DNA of 64,000 nt from Candidatus Sulfopaludibacter sp. SbA3 (GCA_945890485.1 CAMDCN010000002.1:513540-577539), one strand, 5' to 3'. Shown: positions 1 through 8,267, numbered from the stretch's first letter. A program made the numbers and translations. Notes: a model not told the origin generated them from the letters alone.

Positions 1-988
1 TGAACTGAGCGGCATGGGAAAAGCCTCGCTGGGCCATCTTCTCGCGTAAGGCGGGTTGTTCGATGAGCGTCTGCAAGGTGTAGCGCAGCTCTTCCACGTT
101 TTCCGGATCCACTTGGAACGCAGCGTCCTCGGTGACCTCCGGAAGCGCGGATCGATTGGAAGTCACGACTGGTACCCCCCAGGCCATCGCCTCAATTGCG
201 GGGATGCCAAATCCTTCATCAAGCGACGGGAAGGCGAAGATCGACGCGCGGCTGTAGAGCGCCTCCAGCCGTTCCGCAGAGACATAGCCCAGCACTTGGA
301 TATCCGCTCGCCGCGGACTCGCCGCGATCTGCGCCAGAATCTCCTCTGCGCCGAAACCTGTCGCCGCGCCGGCGAGCACCAGGCGCCAACCTGCGGGCAG
401 CCCTTCGAAAGCCTGAATCAACCGGCCTGTGTTCTTGCGCTTCTGAATCGCCCCCACTGAGAGGATAAAGGGCTGTCGCGTCGTCAGCTCTCGCAACCGC
501 TTCTCTCCCGGATGGGAGACCCCATGATGTACAACGCGGATCCGTCCTCGCTCAACGCCGAGCAGGCTGGTGATCTGCGAGGCCGTGAACGAACTTACGG
601 CCAAAATCAGGTCCGAGCGGTTGGCAGCGTCCTTGGCCTGCGCTGTGAAGCGGGAGCGGAACTCCGGGGACGAGTAGTCGGAGGTCATCACGAACAGGTC
701 GTGGAACGTGGTCACCAGCCGATGGCGGCTCTTCAGGTGGGGTAGACGCTGATTCAACCCGTGAAAGATCTGGGCGGAGGGAGCCCAGGTGTCGAGCAAC
801 GGCCGCCGGGCCGCGCCGCGGGGTAGAAAGGCCTCGAGCGACCGAAAGAGTCGATGTGGCCGGTAGCAGAAGTAGTAGCGGGCGTCGGGATGCCGCCGCG
901 CCAACCCCCATAGGATCTCTCGGGAATACACCGCCACCCCGGTCGGCTGGGAACCAACGCTATACGTGGCGTCGAGGGCGATTCGCAC
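1..988 (-). CDS. Glycosyltransferase family 1/GT4 (3' end beyond window)
   Basis: I read this gene by translating the minus strand from a GTG at 988. An in-frame TAG lies four codons upstream, so no earlier start is possible. The protein begins VRIALDATYSVGSQPTGVAV, the typical N-terminus of GT-B retaining glycosyltransferases (GDATxxxxxxxGVxxY). The second Rossmann domain has a clear donor-site signature: FILSVGAIQKRKNTGRLI near residue 190, then SLDEGFGIPAIEAMAWGVPV near residue 265-285, with the EGFGIPxxE motif that binds the nucleotide-sugar phosphate. About 329 codons are present and the C-terminal helix is missing because the gene runs off the left edge. The sugar donor and acceptor cannot be predicted. 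It follows the 91-residue membrane protein by only 9 bases, so the two may be co-transcribed. Confidence 0.9.
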   Translation of the reverse strand, partial: MRIALDATYSVGSQPTGVAVYSREILWGLARRHPDARYYFCYRPHRLFRSLEAFLPRGAARRPLLDTWAPSAQIFHGLNQRLPHLKSRHRLVTTFHDLFVMTSDYSSPEFRSRFTAQAKDAANRSDLILAVSSFTASQITSLLGVERGRIRVVHHGVSHPGEKRLRELTTRQPFILSVGAIQKRKNTGRLIQAFEGLPAGWRLVLAGAATGFGAEEILAQIAASPRRADIQVLGYVSAERLEALYSRASIFAFPSLDEGFGIPAIEAMAWGVPVVTSNRSALPEVTEDAAFQVDPENVEELRYTLQTLIEQPALREKMAQRGFSHAAQF

Positions 989-997
989 GAGCGAATC

Positions 998-1273
998 CTA
1001 GCGCACACCCGGTAGATTCAGCAGACCAGATAGGGCCAGCGCTACCCCGGCGGCGCGGAGGACGCCCCGCACCAAGGGAGTATCCGGCACCGCGGCGGGT
1101 GCGGAGCCGCGCATCGGGATCGGCATGCCCCGGCTTTGGAACCGGTCGGCGAAGCTGGTGAACTTCTCCGCGCAAACGGCCGGGCGCAACATTAACTGCA
1201 CGCCCAGGAACAGAAAGGCGCCGGCGAGCGCAAGGCTCTGCACGGTTGAGACCAGTTCTGCGAAGGAGTCCAT
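998..1273 (-). CDS. Small membrane protein of unknown function (91 aa)
   Basis: The 91-residue product has one clear hydrophobic segment at about residues 10-30 (VQSLALAGAFLFLGVQLML) and a second at about 70-86 (LRAAGVALALSGLL), so two membrane passes are likely, with an intervening Arg/Pro-rich loop. The ATG at 1273 is preceded by AGAGG only one base away, which is short for a ribosome binding site. The gene sits 4 bases downstream of the receiver-GGDEF gene and 9 bases upstream of the glycosyltransferase on the same strand, which supports it being a real operon member. I do not recognise the family. Confidence 0.6.
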   Translation of the reverse strand: MDSFAELVSTVQSLALAGAFLFLGVQLMLRPAVCAEKFTSFADRFQSRGMPIPMRGSAPAAVPDTPLVRGVLRAAGVALALSGLLNLPGVR

Positions 1274-1277
1274 ACCT

Positions 1278-2210
1278 CTATCCTAGCGCGGGAGCTAGCT
1301 CCTGACCGCGGTTCACCGCCAGATCGGCCTCGGCGCGCTGTAACATTACGTCGAGATTGGTGGTGGCGGTCGGGATTAGCGTCGATTGCCCGGACCGATA
1401 GCTCAGCGCCGGACGGTTGCTGGGGAAGGGAGTCAGCGATCGCAGGTAGCGTTCGATGCGATCGTCCATGCATTCGAGTTCAGCTGGATCGTCGAAACAC
1501 AACGCGCCGAAGGTATCACCCTGCAGCCGCGCGACGACATCGGACTCCCGAAAGACAGTGCGCAGCAGGTCCCCCGTCTCAATGAGAGCCAAGTCATGCG
1601 CCTGATGTCCGTAGGCATCGGCAAGCAACGAGTAGCCGGTCAACTCAATCAGGAAAAGCGTGGCCGGACGCTGCCAGCGCGCCGCCAACTGTAGCGATTG
1701 CTCTCCCAACAAAACGAAGCCATCGCGGGAGATGAGGCTGGTGAGTTCGTCGAGCAGCGGCAGCTCCGCGCGGGCGACGATGGCCTGCTGGCGCTCCATG
1801 GCGGAACGCAGGGTGCGCGCCAGCGGCAGACAGTCGAGGTCTTCCTTCAGCAGATAGGAGAATGCCCCTTCACGCACGGCGGCGAGAGCCGTGTATTCCT
1901 CGCGGGCATTGCACAGGATGACGATGGGCGCCGTGCGGCAAATCGGATGTACCCGCAGAAAGGTGTGCAGCGCGTGGCTATCCGACAGGTCGAGGTTCAG
2001 CAGAATGATGTCGAAGGCCTCTTGTTCCAGGGCCACCAGCGCCTCGGCCAGCGTCTCGGCGTGATACAACTCCATCTGCCAGGGAAGCAGTTTCCGGTAC
2101 TGCTGTTCCTCGAGTTCATCGAGGGCTTCCTGGACCAGACCAGCGTCCCAGGGATCGGATTCGACGAGGAGAACCCGGCTGCGGATACGGGCGGGGGAAG
2201 GCGAATTCAT
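1278..2210 (-). CDS. Receiver domain fused to degenerate GGDEF domain
   Basis: The N-terminal 130 residues form a CheY-like receiver (VLLVESDPWDAGLV, then FDIILLNLDLSDSHAL, then the conserved Lys in YLLKED). At the end of strand 3, where the phospho-accepting Asp is expected, there is Asn72; Asp74 is the nearest acidic residue. Residues about 150-300 look like a GGDEF domain (LLDELTSLISRDGF at the start, LTGYSLLADAYGHQAHDLAL in the middle), but the signature reads LQGDTF instead of GGDEF and the metal-binding FDxDxFK region reads LIELTGYSLL. I infer a catalytically inactive protein that may act by binding a ligand or partner. It is 33 bases downstream of the sigma-54 activator gene on the same strand. 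The activator itself has no receiver domain. Confidence 0.85.
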   Translation of the reverse strand: MNSPSPARIRSRVLLVESDPWDAGLVQEALDELEEQQYRKLLPWQMELYHAETLAEALVALEQEAFDIILLNLDLSDSHALHTFLRVHPICRTAPIVILCNAREEYTALAAVREGAFSYLLKEDLDCLPLARTLRSAMERQQAIVARAELPLLDELTSLISRDGFVLLGEQSLQLAARWQRPATLFLIELTGYSLLADAYGHQAHDLALIETGDLLRTVFRESDVVARLQGDTFGALCFDDPAELECMDDRIERYLRSLTPFPSNRPALSYRSGQSTLIPTATTNLDVMLQRAEADLAVNRGQELAPALG

Positions 2211-2243
2211 CGAAATGAAAGTGGCCCCGCCGGAGGGAAAGTC

Positions 2244-3272
2244 TCAGTCGCCCAGTTGGTATTCCTTCAGCTTCCTGTAAAGAGTGGTGCGGCCGATGCC
2301 GAGCAGGTGGGCGGCCATCAGTCGATCGCCCTTCGTGTATTCGAGCGCACTCAAAATGGCGCGACGCTCCATCTCGACGAGCGGCAGGATGGGCGATGCG
2401 ACGAAGGCGGGTTGTGCTCCGGCGCCGGGTTGCGTCGAAGGGGCGTAGCCCGCGGCGGCAGCCATGGCCATGCCGGGTTCGGGGGAGCGCCGGGAATAGT
2501 GGAAGTTCTGGATAGGCGAAGGCAGGTCTCGGGCCTGCAGCAGCGGGCCGGTATTGATGGCGACCATGTGCTGAATCGAGTTTTCGAGTTCGCGGACGTT
2601 GCCTGGCCAATCGTAGGCTAAAGCCGATTCGAGCGCCTCTTGCGTGAAACTGTGGTTGGAGCCGTATTTCCGCAGAAAATGCTGCAACAAGGCGGGAATG
2701 TCCTCGCGGCGATCCCGCAGCGGGGGCAGGCGCAGGGTGACCACATTGAGCCGATAGTAGAGATCCTGCCGGAAGGTTCCCTTCTCCACCTCTTTTGCCA
2801 GATCACGATTGGTGGCCGCTATGATCCGGAAGTCGGAGCGCTTAGTGACCGTCGAACCCAAAGGACGGAACTCTTTCTCCTGCAGAACCCGCAATAGCTT
2901 CGCCTGCAGATCGAGCGGCATCTCGCCGATTTCGTCAAAGAACGCGGTGCCGCCGTCGGCGGCTTCAATCAGACCCACCTTGTCCCGGTCCGCACCCGTA
3001 AACGCTCCCCGGCGGTGGCCGAACAGCTCGCTCTCCATCAACGTGCCAACAAAAGCCGAGCAGTCGATGGTGACAAAGTTGCCTGAAGGGTTGGCGGCAT
3101 GAATGGAACGGGCCACCACTTCCTTACCCGTTCCGGTCTCTCCCAGGATCAGCGCGGGCCAGCGGCCACTGGCTAGTTTCTCCACCATCCGTTGCACGTG
3201 CCGAAGGCGCGGCGACTGTCCAACCAGCAGTGGCGGGGCGTGAAAAGACGGAGTTTGTGCAGTAGGGATCAT
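2244..3272 (-). CDS. Sigma-54-dependent transcriptional activator without sensor domain
   Basis: This is a bacterial enhancer-binding protein of 342 residues. The AAA+ domain fills most of it: Walker A GETGTGKE at 44-51, the sigma-54-contacting GAFTGA loop at 89-94, Walker B FFDEIG at 111-116, and the arginine-finger region near LYYRLNVVTLRLPPLRDR. The C-terminus carries a Fis-type helix-turn-helix (GDRLMAAHLLGIGRTTLYRK). The N-terminus has only about 15 residues before the AAA+ domain, so the usual receiver or PAS sensor is missing, as in PspF-type activators. Control may come from a partner protein; the adjacent receiver-GGDEF protein is the obvious candidate, but this is inference. The ATG at 3272 is the only sensible start. 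Confidence 0.93.
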   Translation of the reverse strand: MIPTAQTPSFHAPPLLVGQSPRLRHVQRMVEKLASGRWPALILGETGTGKEVVARSIHAANPSGNFVTIDCSAFVGTLMESELFGHRRGAFTGADRDKVGLIEAADGGTAFFDEIGEMPLDLQAKLLRVLQEKEFRPLGSTVTKRSDFRIIAATNRDLAKEVEKGTFRQDLYYRLNVVTLRLPPLRDRREDIPALLQHFLRKYGSNHSFTQEALESALAYDWPGNVRELENSIQHMVAINTGPLLQARDLPSPIQNFHYSRRSPEPGMAMAAAAGYAPSTQPGAGAQPAFVASPILPLVEMERRAILSALEYTKGDRLMAAHLLGIGRTTLYRKLKEYQLGD

Positions 3273-3415
3273 GGACGTACCTCAACCGAACGGAAAAACC
3301 CGCTCAGATGATTGAGTGGTGATGGTGAATCATTACTCTAACTTTTCTTTGCCGGGCCCACAATACTTTTCTAAGGGTTTGATGGGGTGACCTTTCCCCC
3401 CAAAGAGGGGTGGCC

Positions 3416-4120
3416 CTACTCCACGTCCCAACCGACAACGAACGAGTTCGGGTAGTCCGGGCGCACCTCAAGCAGCGTCTTCTGCGCCTGCTTCACGTCG
3501 TCCACTTTGCCTATCAGGATGCGCCAGGACTCCGGCGTGTTCCCCTTCGCCACGGCCGGCCGGTAACGGATGAATACGTCCTTGTACTTCCCTTTGAGCT
3601 TCCGTTCGAGGAACTGCGCGTTCTGCTGATTGCGGGCCGTGGTCACCTGCACGGTGAACTGGCGGCCTCGGACGTAGCTGCGGGGAGGATCGATCACCGT
3701 GAGCTTCACCTTCGCAATGCCAAGCCTGACGAGATCAATCTCTTCGGCCGCTGCGCGCGATAGATCGACGATGCGTCCCTTCACGAATGGCCCCCGATCC
3801 GTGATGCGCACCTGGGTCGATCTCCGGTTATCCAGGTTACGCACGGAGACCCATGTTTCAAAGGGTAATGAGGGATGCGCGGCCGTCATCGCGCGCATAT
3901 CGTAGACCTCTCCGTTCGCTGCGCGGCGGCCATGATAAGGCTCGCCATACCAACTCGCCACGCCCTCTTCCGAGGCTCCAATGCGAGCCACGGGGTTGCT
4001 AATTTTGATTTGCCTGCCGCCGCCGCAGCCCATCGCCAAAGCGCCACCCGCCAGCAGCACAAGATACGCGAAACCCCTATGTTTATTGGCTCGAAACGAC
4101 ATTGATCGCGGCATCGGCAT
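3416..4120 (-). CDS. rlpA: RlpA-like septal-ring lipoprotein with SPOR domain
   Basis: The protein has a lipoprotein signal peptide ending LALAMGC-like (LAMGC, Cys at about residue 32 from the chosen start), a double-psi beta-barrel domain with the RlpA signature (EGVASWYGEPYHGRRAANGE, then RVRITDRGPFVKGRIVDLS-like residues), and a C-terminal SPOR domain of about 75 residues (QFTVQVTTARNQQNAQFLER). RlpA proteins are lytic transglycosylases acting on peptidoglycan lacking stem peptides, and SPOR domains target them to division sites. Several ATGs (4120, 4114, 4102) and a GTG (4135) are possible starts; none has a good ribosome binding site, and I chose 4120. The gene is divergent from the H1-like gene and upstream of the sigma-54 activator gene. 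Confidence 0.9.
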   Translation of the reverse strand: MPMPRSMSFRANKHRGFAYLVLLAGGALAMGCGGGRQIKISNPVARIGASEEGVASWYGEPYHGRRAANGEVYDMRAMTAAHPSLPFETWVSVRNLDNRRSTQVRITDRGPFVKGRIVDLSRAAAEEIDLVRLGIAKVKLTVIDPPRSYVRGRQFTVQVTTARNQQNAQFLERKLKGKYKDVFIRYRPAVAKGNTPESWRILIGKVDDVKQAQKTLLEVRPDYPNSFVVGWDVE

Positions 4121-4205
4121 AACAACATTCTGCACTACTTTCGTTTTTTATGCGAAAACACTCGACTTTTTGGCACTCTTTGCGTACGGCGGCTCACTTT
4201 TTCTC

Positions 4206-4234
4206 TTGACATTGTTCTGGAACAACCTTATATA
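4206..4234 (+). promoter_or_regulatory. Near-consensus sigma-70 promoter of the H1-like gene
   Basis: TTGACA at 4206-4211, a 17-base spacer, and TATATA at 4229-4234. The -35 box is perfect and the -10 box has five of six consensus bases. It lies about 59 bases upstream of the ATG of the histone H1-like gene, leaving a leader of roughly 50 bases. This is the clearest housekeeping-type promoter in the window and predicts strong expression. Confidence 0.7.
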
Positions 4235-4292
4235 TGGTCACAACTGCGTTCTCTCTAGAGAGCGCCAGAAAGATGTTAGGGAGAATCACTCA

Positions 4293-4556
4293 ATGAAGAA
4301 CGCAACCGCAAAGAAGGCAGCCCCGGCGAAGAAAGCCGCCGCCCCTGCCAAGAAGGCTGCAGCGCCCGCTAAGAAGGCTGCTGCTCCGGCCCCGGCGAAG
4401 AAAGCTGCTGCTCCTGCGAAGAAGGCTGCTGCGCCTGCCAAGAAGGCTGCTGCTCCGGCCCCGGCGAAGAAAGCTGCTGCTCCTGCGAAGAAGGCTGCCG
4501 CGCCCGCTAAGAAGGCTGCTGCTCCGGCGAAGAAAGCCGCTGCGAAGAAGTCGTAG
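4293..4556 (+). CDS. Histone H1-like Lys/Ala/Pro-rich repeat protein
   Basis: The 87-residue product is almost entirely AAAPAKK repeats after a short MKNATAKKAAP start, with a final AAKKS. Such sequences resemble the C-terminal tail of eukaryotic histone H1 and the tails of some bacterial HU and Hc1-like proteins, which bind and condense DNA through positive charge. No folded domain is visible, so it should be intrinsically disordered. The ATG at 4293 follows TAGGGAG at 4277-4283. A longer reading frame extends upstream but crosses the promoter and has no start signal. The gene has its own promoter and a terminator-like hairpin. It most likely acts as an abundant nucleoid protein; this is inferred from composition only. 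Confidence 0.85.
   Translation: MKNATAKKAAPAKKAAAPAKKAAAPAKKAAAPAPAKKAAAPAKKAAAPAKKAAAPAPAKKAAAPAKKAAAPAKKAAAPAKKAAAKKS
4371..4498 (+). repeat. 69-bp period tandem repeat inside the H1-like gene
   Basis: A stretch of about 59 bases starting at 4371 recurs without change starting at 4440, giving a 69-base period that encodes a 23-residue unit (KKAAAPAPA followed by two AKKAAAPA-type units). The identity extends to synonymous positions, which points to recent duplication or slippage, so repeat number may vary between strains. Confidence 0.75.
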
Positions 4557-4591
4557 TCTTTCGATTTATCATCAACCGCGAATAGCCCAAA

Positions 4592-4615
4592 CGGCCCCGG
4601 CTTCAACCGGGGCCG
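4592..4615. terminator. Hairpin between convergent H1-like and methyltransferase genes
   Basis: A 9-bp perfect stem (CGGCCCCGG / CCGGGGCCG) with a 6-base loop lies between the two convergent genes. The flanking bases are T/A-rich (AAATCATTTT on the plus side, TTTGGGC on the minus side) but lack a long T run on either strand. It probably serves both transcripts. Confidence 0.55.
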
Positions 4616-4618
4616 AAA

Positions 4619-5542
4619 TCATTTTGGAGCCCTGTTTACGGGCCTTTCCCGCTTCTCGAACCATAGCGCGCGGAACGACTCACCCAGATCGAACAGCAGT
4701 GATTTCAACTGCAGCCGCCGGTTCGCATCGGCCTCCAAATTGAGGAACGCGAAGTGGTCTGCTTCGCCGATGCGCAGCAGGAACGAACCCATCGATTCGC
4801 TGCGAACGAGTTCGAAGCCACACTCGCCGGCAACAGCTTCGAGCGTGGAGAAAGGCACATGCGCCGTGATGTCCTGCTGGCCCGGATCCGCCAACACATC
4901 ATCAATCGCACGGTGCTTTCGATAGCTCATCAGAGAGCCTTGCGGAAAGCGAATCTGCTCTCGCCGCGAGTAGCCATAGTCGAGCACCAACAGGTGGCCG
5001 GACTCGATGCGCGCGGCCATGCGACGCAGCTCGCGCTGCATGCCCACGGGCACTTCGACGACCTCGATGCCTTCATCAATCGCGTCCATTGTTACGGCCG
5101 CGCCTGGTGTCCAAACGAAGCGCCCATCGCTTTCTCCCACCCTTCGCTCGCGCCATCCGTCCTCGCTGCGTTCGGCCAGATCCACCGGCAACGCATCGAA
5201 GAACTCGTGCGCCAGCACGAGGCCCGCAAACGCCTCCGGCCATGCGCCATAGCCAATGTCGAGTGGCGTGTAGTCCAGGCCCGCGAACGTCTCCGCTAAC
5301 GCTGCCCGCCCCGCGCCCGGCTGCACCACGCGGCCAATTCCCTGCTGTTCGCAGAAGCGCCGCAGCAACAGGCCAAACACAGGCTGCAACTGCTCGGCCG
5401 TATAGAAGTCGCCCCCGCGGCCGAAGCGGTCCTGCCGATAGTAGCCGCCCGCTGGATCGTAGAGGGCCACCTCCATGAAGCGGGAGAACGGGATGGGTCC
5501 ATGTAGGGCAATCTCCGCCCTCAACAACTCGGCAACTGACAT
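4619..5542 (-). CDS. MidA/NDUFAF7-type SAM-dependent methyltransferase (divergent)
   Basis: The family is recognised by ISFSRFM-like residues at the start (GPIPFSRFMEVALYDPAGGY), GRGGDFYTAEQLQPVFG, AHEFFDALPVDLAE, and the later LVLDYGYSRREQIRFPQGSL and HVPFSTLEAVA motifs. In mitochondria NDUFAF7 dimethylates an arginine of complex I; the bacterial role is not established. The chosen ATG at 5542 is followed by SVAELLRAEIALHG and is preceded by GAGGAGG. A longer frame exists upstream but looks non-coding. Two features are odd: the glycine-rich SAM motif reads QPGAGRA where relatives have E-G-GRG, and the segment between it and EFFDALP is much shorter than usual, so the strand carrying the ribose-binding acidic residue is not obvious. 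Confidence 0.82.
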   Translation of the reverse strand: MSVAELLRAEIALHGPIPFSRFMEVALYDPAGGYYRQDRFGRGGDFYTAEQLQPVFGLLLRRFCEQQGIGRVVQPGAGRAALAETFAGLDYTPLDIGYGAWPEAFAGLVLAHEFFDALPVDLAERSEDGWRERRVGESDGRFVWTPGAAVTMDAIDEGIEVVEVPVGMQRELRRMAARIESGHLLVLDYGYSRREQIRFPQGSLMSYRKHRAIDDVLADPGQQDITAHVPFSTLEAVAGECGFELVRSESMGSFLLRIGEADHFAFLNLEADANRRLQLKSLLFDLGESFRALWFEKRERPVNRAPK

Positions 5543-5606
5543 GTGCCTCCTCAGCTTCGCATGGGTCACTCGCTCTTTGGCTCCGGACAGCATAGAATAA
5601 CGGGCC

Positions 5607-6932
5607 ATGCTCCCTGCATACATCAGCCAAACCAAACCGAACCCGTCGACGAACCGGGCGCCCTGGTATACCAACACCGCACCGACCTACGCGGGCGTGT
5701 TTCTCTGGATCGTCTTCTATCAGACGATGGCGCAGGGCACCATCGACCGGGCCAGCCTGGGCGTCTGCATCGCGGCGCTGGCTGCGGCCGGACTGATCTG
5801 TTACGCCCTTTTCTATTACGTCCCCGGCATGCTCGGCATGAAGACCGGCTTTCCGCTGTACGTCATCGGCAGCTCGACGTTTGGCACGCTCGGCGGCTAT
5901 CCCATGCCCGGCCTGTTCATGGGCCTGCTGCAAGTCGGCTGGTTCGCGGTGGGCACGTTCACGTCAACGCGATTCATCCTGATGGGCCTCGGTATGGACG
6001 CTACAGCCGGCACGCCGACGTTCTGGATCGTCGCCGCGTTGTGGGCTTACATCATGGCCACCATCGGCATCCTGGGCATCCAATACGTGGCCCGCGCGTC
6101 GCTGTTCCTGAATGCCATTCCGCTGCTGATGATCCTGGTCGTCTTCTTCCGCGTGCAGGGCGGCATCAGCCAGCATCAGCCCACCATGTCCGATAACTGG
6201 GGCGCCATTGCAACCATCCTGCAAACCGTGATCGGCTTTTTCGCTACGGCCGGCGCCGCGGGCGTCGACTTCGGCATGAACTCGCGCAACGGGAAGGACG
6301 TCCGCATGGGCGGCCTGGTTGGCATCGCCGGAGCCATCCTGATCGCGGGCGGCTTGCCGCTGCTCTCCGTGGCCGGGGCGCGCGTCTTGAACCCCAGCAT
6401 CAACAGCTACAGCTACGACGCTGTCATCGGCTCGATGGGCGGCACGATGGCCACCTCCATGTTCTTCCTCTTCGCCCTGGCCTCCATTGTGCCGGCCTGC
6501 TTCTGCGCCTTCATCGCGGGCAACAGCTTTGCGACGATGCTGCCGGGTGTCTCCCGCTCGTTGTCAACTCTGGTGGGCGTCACGATTGCGCTGCTGCTGG
6601 CTGGCACCGGCGTTGCGGCCGACCTGCCAGGCGTCTTCGGCCTGGTGGGCGCGTCCTTCGGCCCCATCTGCGGCGCGATGGTCGCCGACTATTGGTTGAG
6701 CGGCGGCAAGTGGTCCGGCCCCCGCGAGGGGATCAACTGGGCAGGCTATGGCGCGTGGGCGCTGGGCTTCGTCGTTGGCATCTCTCCGGCGCTGGGCTTG
6801 AACCTGGGCGTAGAGCCGCTGGCGCTGGCGAGCTTCGTGGTCGGCTTCGTGGTGTATGCCGTGCTGGCCAAGGCCGGCCTGCAACCGAAGGTGGTCAGTG
6901 AGCCCGTCGCCATCGCGGCGGGCCAGAGCTAA
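5607..6932 (+). CDS. NCS1-family nucleobase permease (cytosine/purine type)
   Basis: The 441-residue protein is hydrophobic throughout with about 12 predicted membrane segments. The N-terminus (RAPWYTNTAPTYAGVFLWIV) and the segments GFFATAGAAGVDFGMNSRN and ASFGPICGAMVADYWLSGGK match the NCS1 family (CodB-like), in which the pre-TM1 and TM8-TM9 regions carry such sequences. NCS1 transporters import cytosine, purines, allantoin or hydantoins with Na+ or H+. The substrate cannot be fixed from the sequence, and no catabolic gene lies next to it. It is divergent from the MidA-like gene with 64 bases between the starts, and converges with der with only 6 bases between stops. Confidence 0.88.
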   Translation: MLPAYISQTKPNPSTNRAPWYTNTAPTYAGVFLWIVFYQTMAQGTIDRASLGVCIAALAAAGLICYALFYYVPGMLGMKTGFPLYVIGSSTFGTLGGYPMPGLFMGLLQVGWFAVGTFTSTRFILMGLGMDATAGTPTFWIVAALWAYIMATIGILGIQYVARASLFLNAIPLLMILVVFFRVQGGISQHQPTMSDNWGAIATILQTVIGFFATAGAAGVDFGMNSRNGKDVRMGGLVGIAGAILIAGGLPLLSVAGARVLNPSINSYSYDAVIGSMGGTMATSMFFLFALASIVPACFCAFIAGNSFATMLPGVSRSLSTLVGVTIALLLAGTGVAADLPGVFGLVGASFGPICGAMVADYWLSGGKWSGPREGINWAGYGAWALGFVVGISPALGLNLGVEPLALASFVVGFVVYAVLAKAGLQPKVVSEPVAIAAGQS

Positions 6933-6938
6933 GCAAGC

Positions 6939-8267
6939 TTACTTCTTGGGCTTCCGTTTGGGCGCCGGTCGATGCTTAATCACGATCGGCGTCCCGACAT
7001 AGCCAAAGTGCTTGCGGAAGAGGTTCACGAGCTGCCGTTCGGCCGAGAAGTGCAGCTCCCGCCGATCGGTGAATACGACGAAGGTGGGCGGCCGCAGGGA
7101 GGCCTGCGTGACGTACTTGATCTTCGTATCCGGCTTCAGTTCCACCATGGCGCAGAACCGGTTCAATTCGCCCGTGGTCACCCGGTGGTTCGACCACTTG
7201 TAAGCCTCTTCGATCATGCCGTAGAGCCGATCGATGCCGTTCTTGGTCTTCGCCGAGATGAAGGCGATCTGCGCGAACTCCAGGAACTTCAGCTGGTCCC
7301 GCAGCTCCTGCTCAAACACGACCTTCTTCTTGTTCGGCGCAATGTCCCACTTGTTGACGACGATGATAATGGCGCGGCCGGATTCGTGCGCGTAGCCCGC
7401 AATGTGGGCGTCCAGGTTCACGATGCCTTCGCTTGCGTCGATGATGATCAGCACGACGTTGGCCATTCGGATGTTCCGCTGAGCCATCACCACACTGAGC
7501 TTTTCGGCGTCCGCTGTCGTCTTGCCTTTGCGCCGGATGCCCGCCGTATCGACGAATACGAAATCCGTTCCTTCGTGATGCACGGTCTCGTCGACCGAAT
7601 CGCGCGTTGTGCCGGCGATGGGGCTGACGATGCTGCGTTCGGAACCGACCAGCGAATTGATCAGCGTGGACTTGCCCACGTTCGGGCGGCCGATGATGGC
7701 TACCTTGATCTTCTTCGTCTCCGGAGGAGCCTCTTCGCCCGGCTCCAGCTTCTGCTCGATCGGGAAGTCCTCGGTGACGAAGTCGAGGAGCTCGTGGATG
7801 CCGATCTTGTGCTCGGATGAGACGGGGAAGAGCGGCTCAATGCCGAGTTCGTAAAAGCCCATCGTCAGCTTGTGGCTCTTCTCGGTGTCGATCTTGTTGA
7901 CGGCGAGGACCACGGGCTTGCCGAGCTTCTTCAGCATCTTGGCCAGATCGCGGTCGGCCGAGGTGATCTCGGTGCGGCCATCGATCAGGAAGACGATCCA
8001 GGAAGCGGAGTCCAGGGCAAACTTGGCCTGTTTCAAAATCTCGGACGGGATCAGATCGTGGTCATCGGGAATGATGCCGCCGGTGTCGATAATCTCGAAC
8101 TTGCGGCCCCGGTGCGTCGTGATGCCGCTGATGCGGTCGCGGGTAATGCCGGGCTCATCGTGAACGATGGAGCGCCGGGTGCCCGTAACTGCGTTAAAAA
8201 ACGTCGATTTGCCGACGTTCGGTCGGCCGACGATGACAATGGTCGGAAGACCTGCGGATTTCACCAT
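6939..8267 (-). CDS. der: Ribosome-associated GTPase Der (EngA)
   Basis: Two tandem GTPase domains are present, each with GRPNVGKS (G1), DTxGI (G3: DTGGIIPDD and DTAGIRRKG) and NKxD (G4: NKIDTEK and NKWDIAP), followed by the KH-like C-terminal domain and a basic tail ending RPAPKRKPKK. This tandem layout is unique to Der, an essential factor for 50S subunit maturation. The ATG at 8267 begins MVKSAGLPTIVIVGRPN and gives 442 residues, a normal length; the reading frame extends upstream across the divergent phoD-like gene but that part is not coding. Confidence 0.97.
   Translation of the reverse strand: MVKSAGLPTIVIVGRPNVGKSTFFNAVTGTRRSIVHDEPGITRDRISGITTHRGRKFEIIDTGGIIPDDHDLIPSEILKQAKFALDSASWIVFLIDGRTEITSADRDLAKMLKKLGKPVVLAVNKIDTEKSHKLTMGFYELGIEPLFPVSSEHKIGIHELLDFVTEDFPIEQKLEPGEEAPPETKKIKVAIIGRPNVGKSTLINSLVGSERSIVSPIAGTTRDSVDETVHHEGTDFVFVDTAGIRRKGKTTADAEKLSVVMAQRNIRMANVVLIIIDASEGIVNLDAHIAGYAHESGRAIIIVVNKWDIAPNKKKVVFEQELRDQLKFLEFAQIAFISAKTKNGIDRLYGMIEEAYKWSNHRVTTGELNRFCAMVELKPDTKIKYVTQASLRPPTFVVFTDRRELHFSAERQLVNLFRKHFGYVGTPIVIKHRPAPKRKPKK

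Noticed and set aside
4170..4182. TGGCACTCTTTGC before the H1-like gene, resembling a sigma-54 promoter
   Set aside because: The GG-GC spacing is two bases too short for sigma-54, and a sigma-70 promoter with better match is 25 bases downstream.
6602..6616. TGGCAC-N5-TTGC, a perfect sigma-54 -24/-12 element on the plus strand
   Set aside because: It lies deep inside the permease gene, and the next gene in that direction (der) is on the opposite strand, so there is nothing for it to transcribe. Most likely chance.
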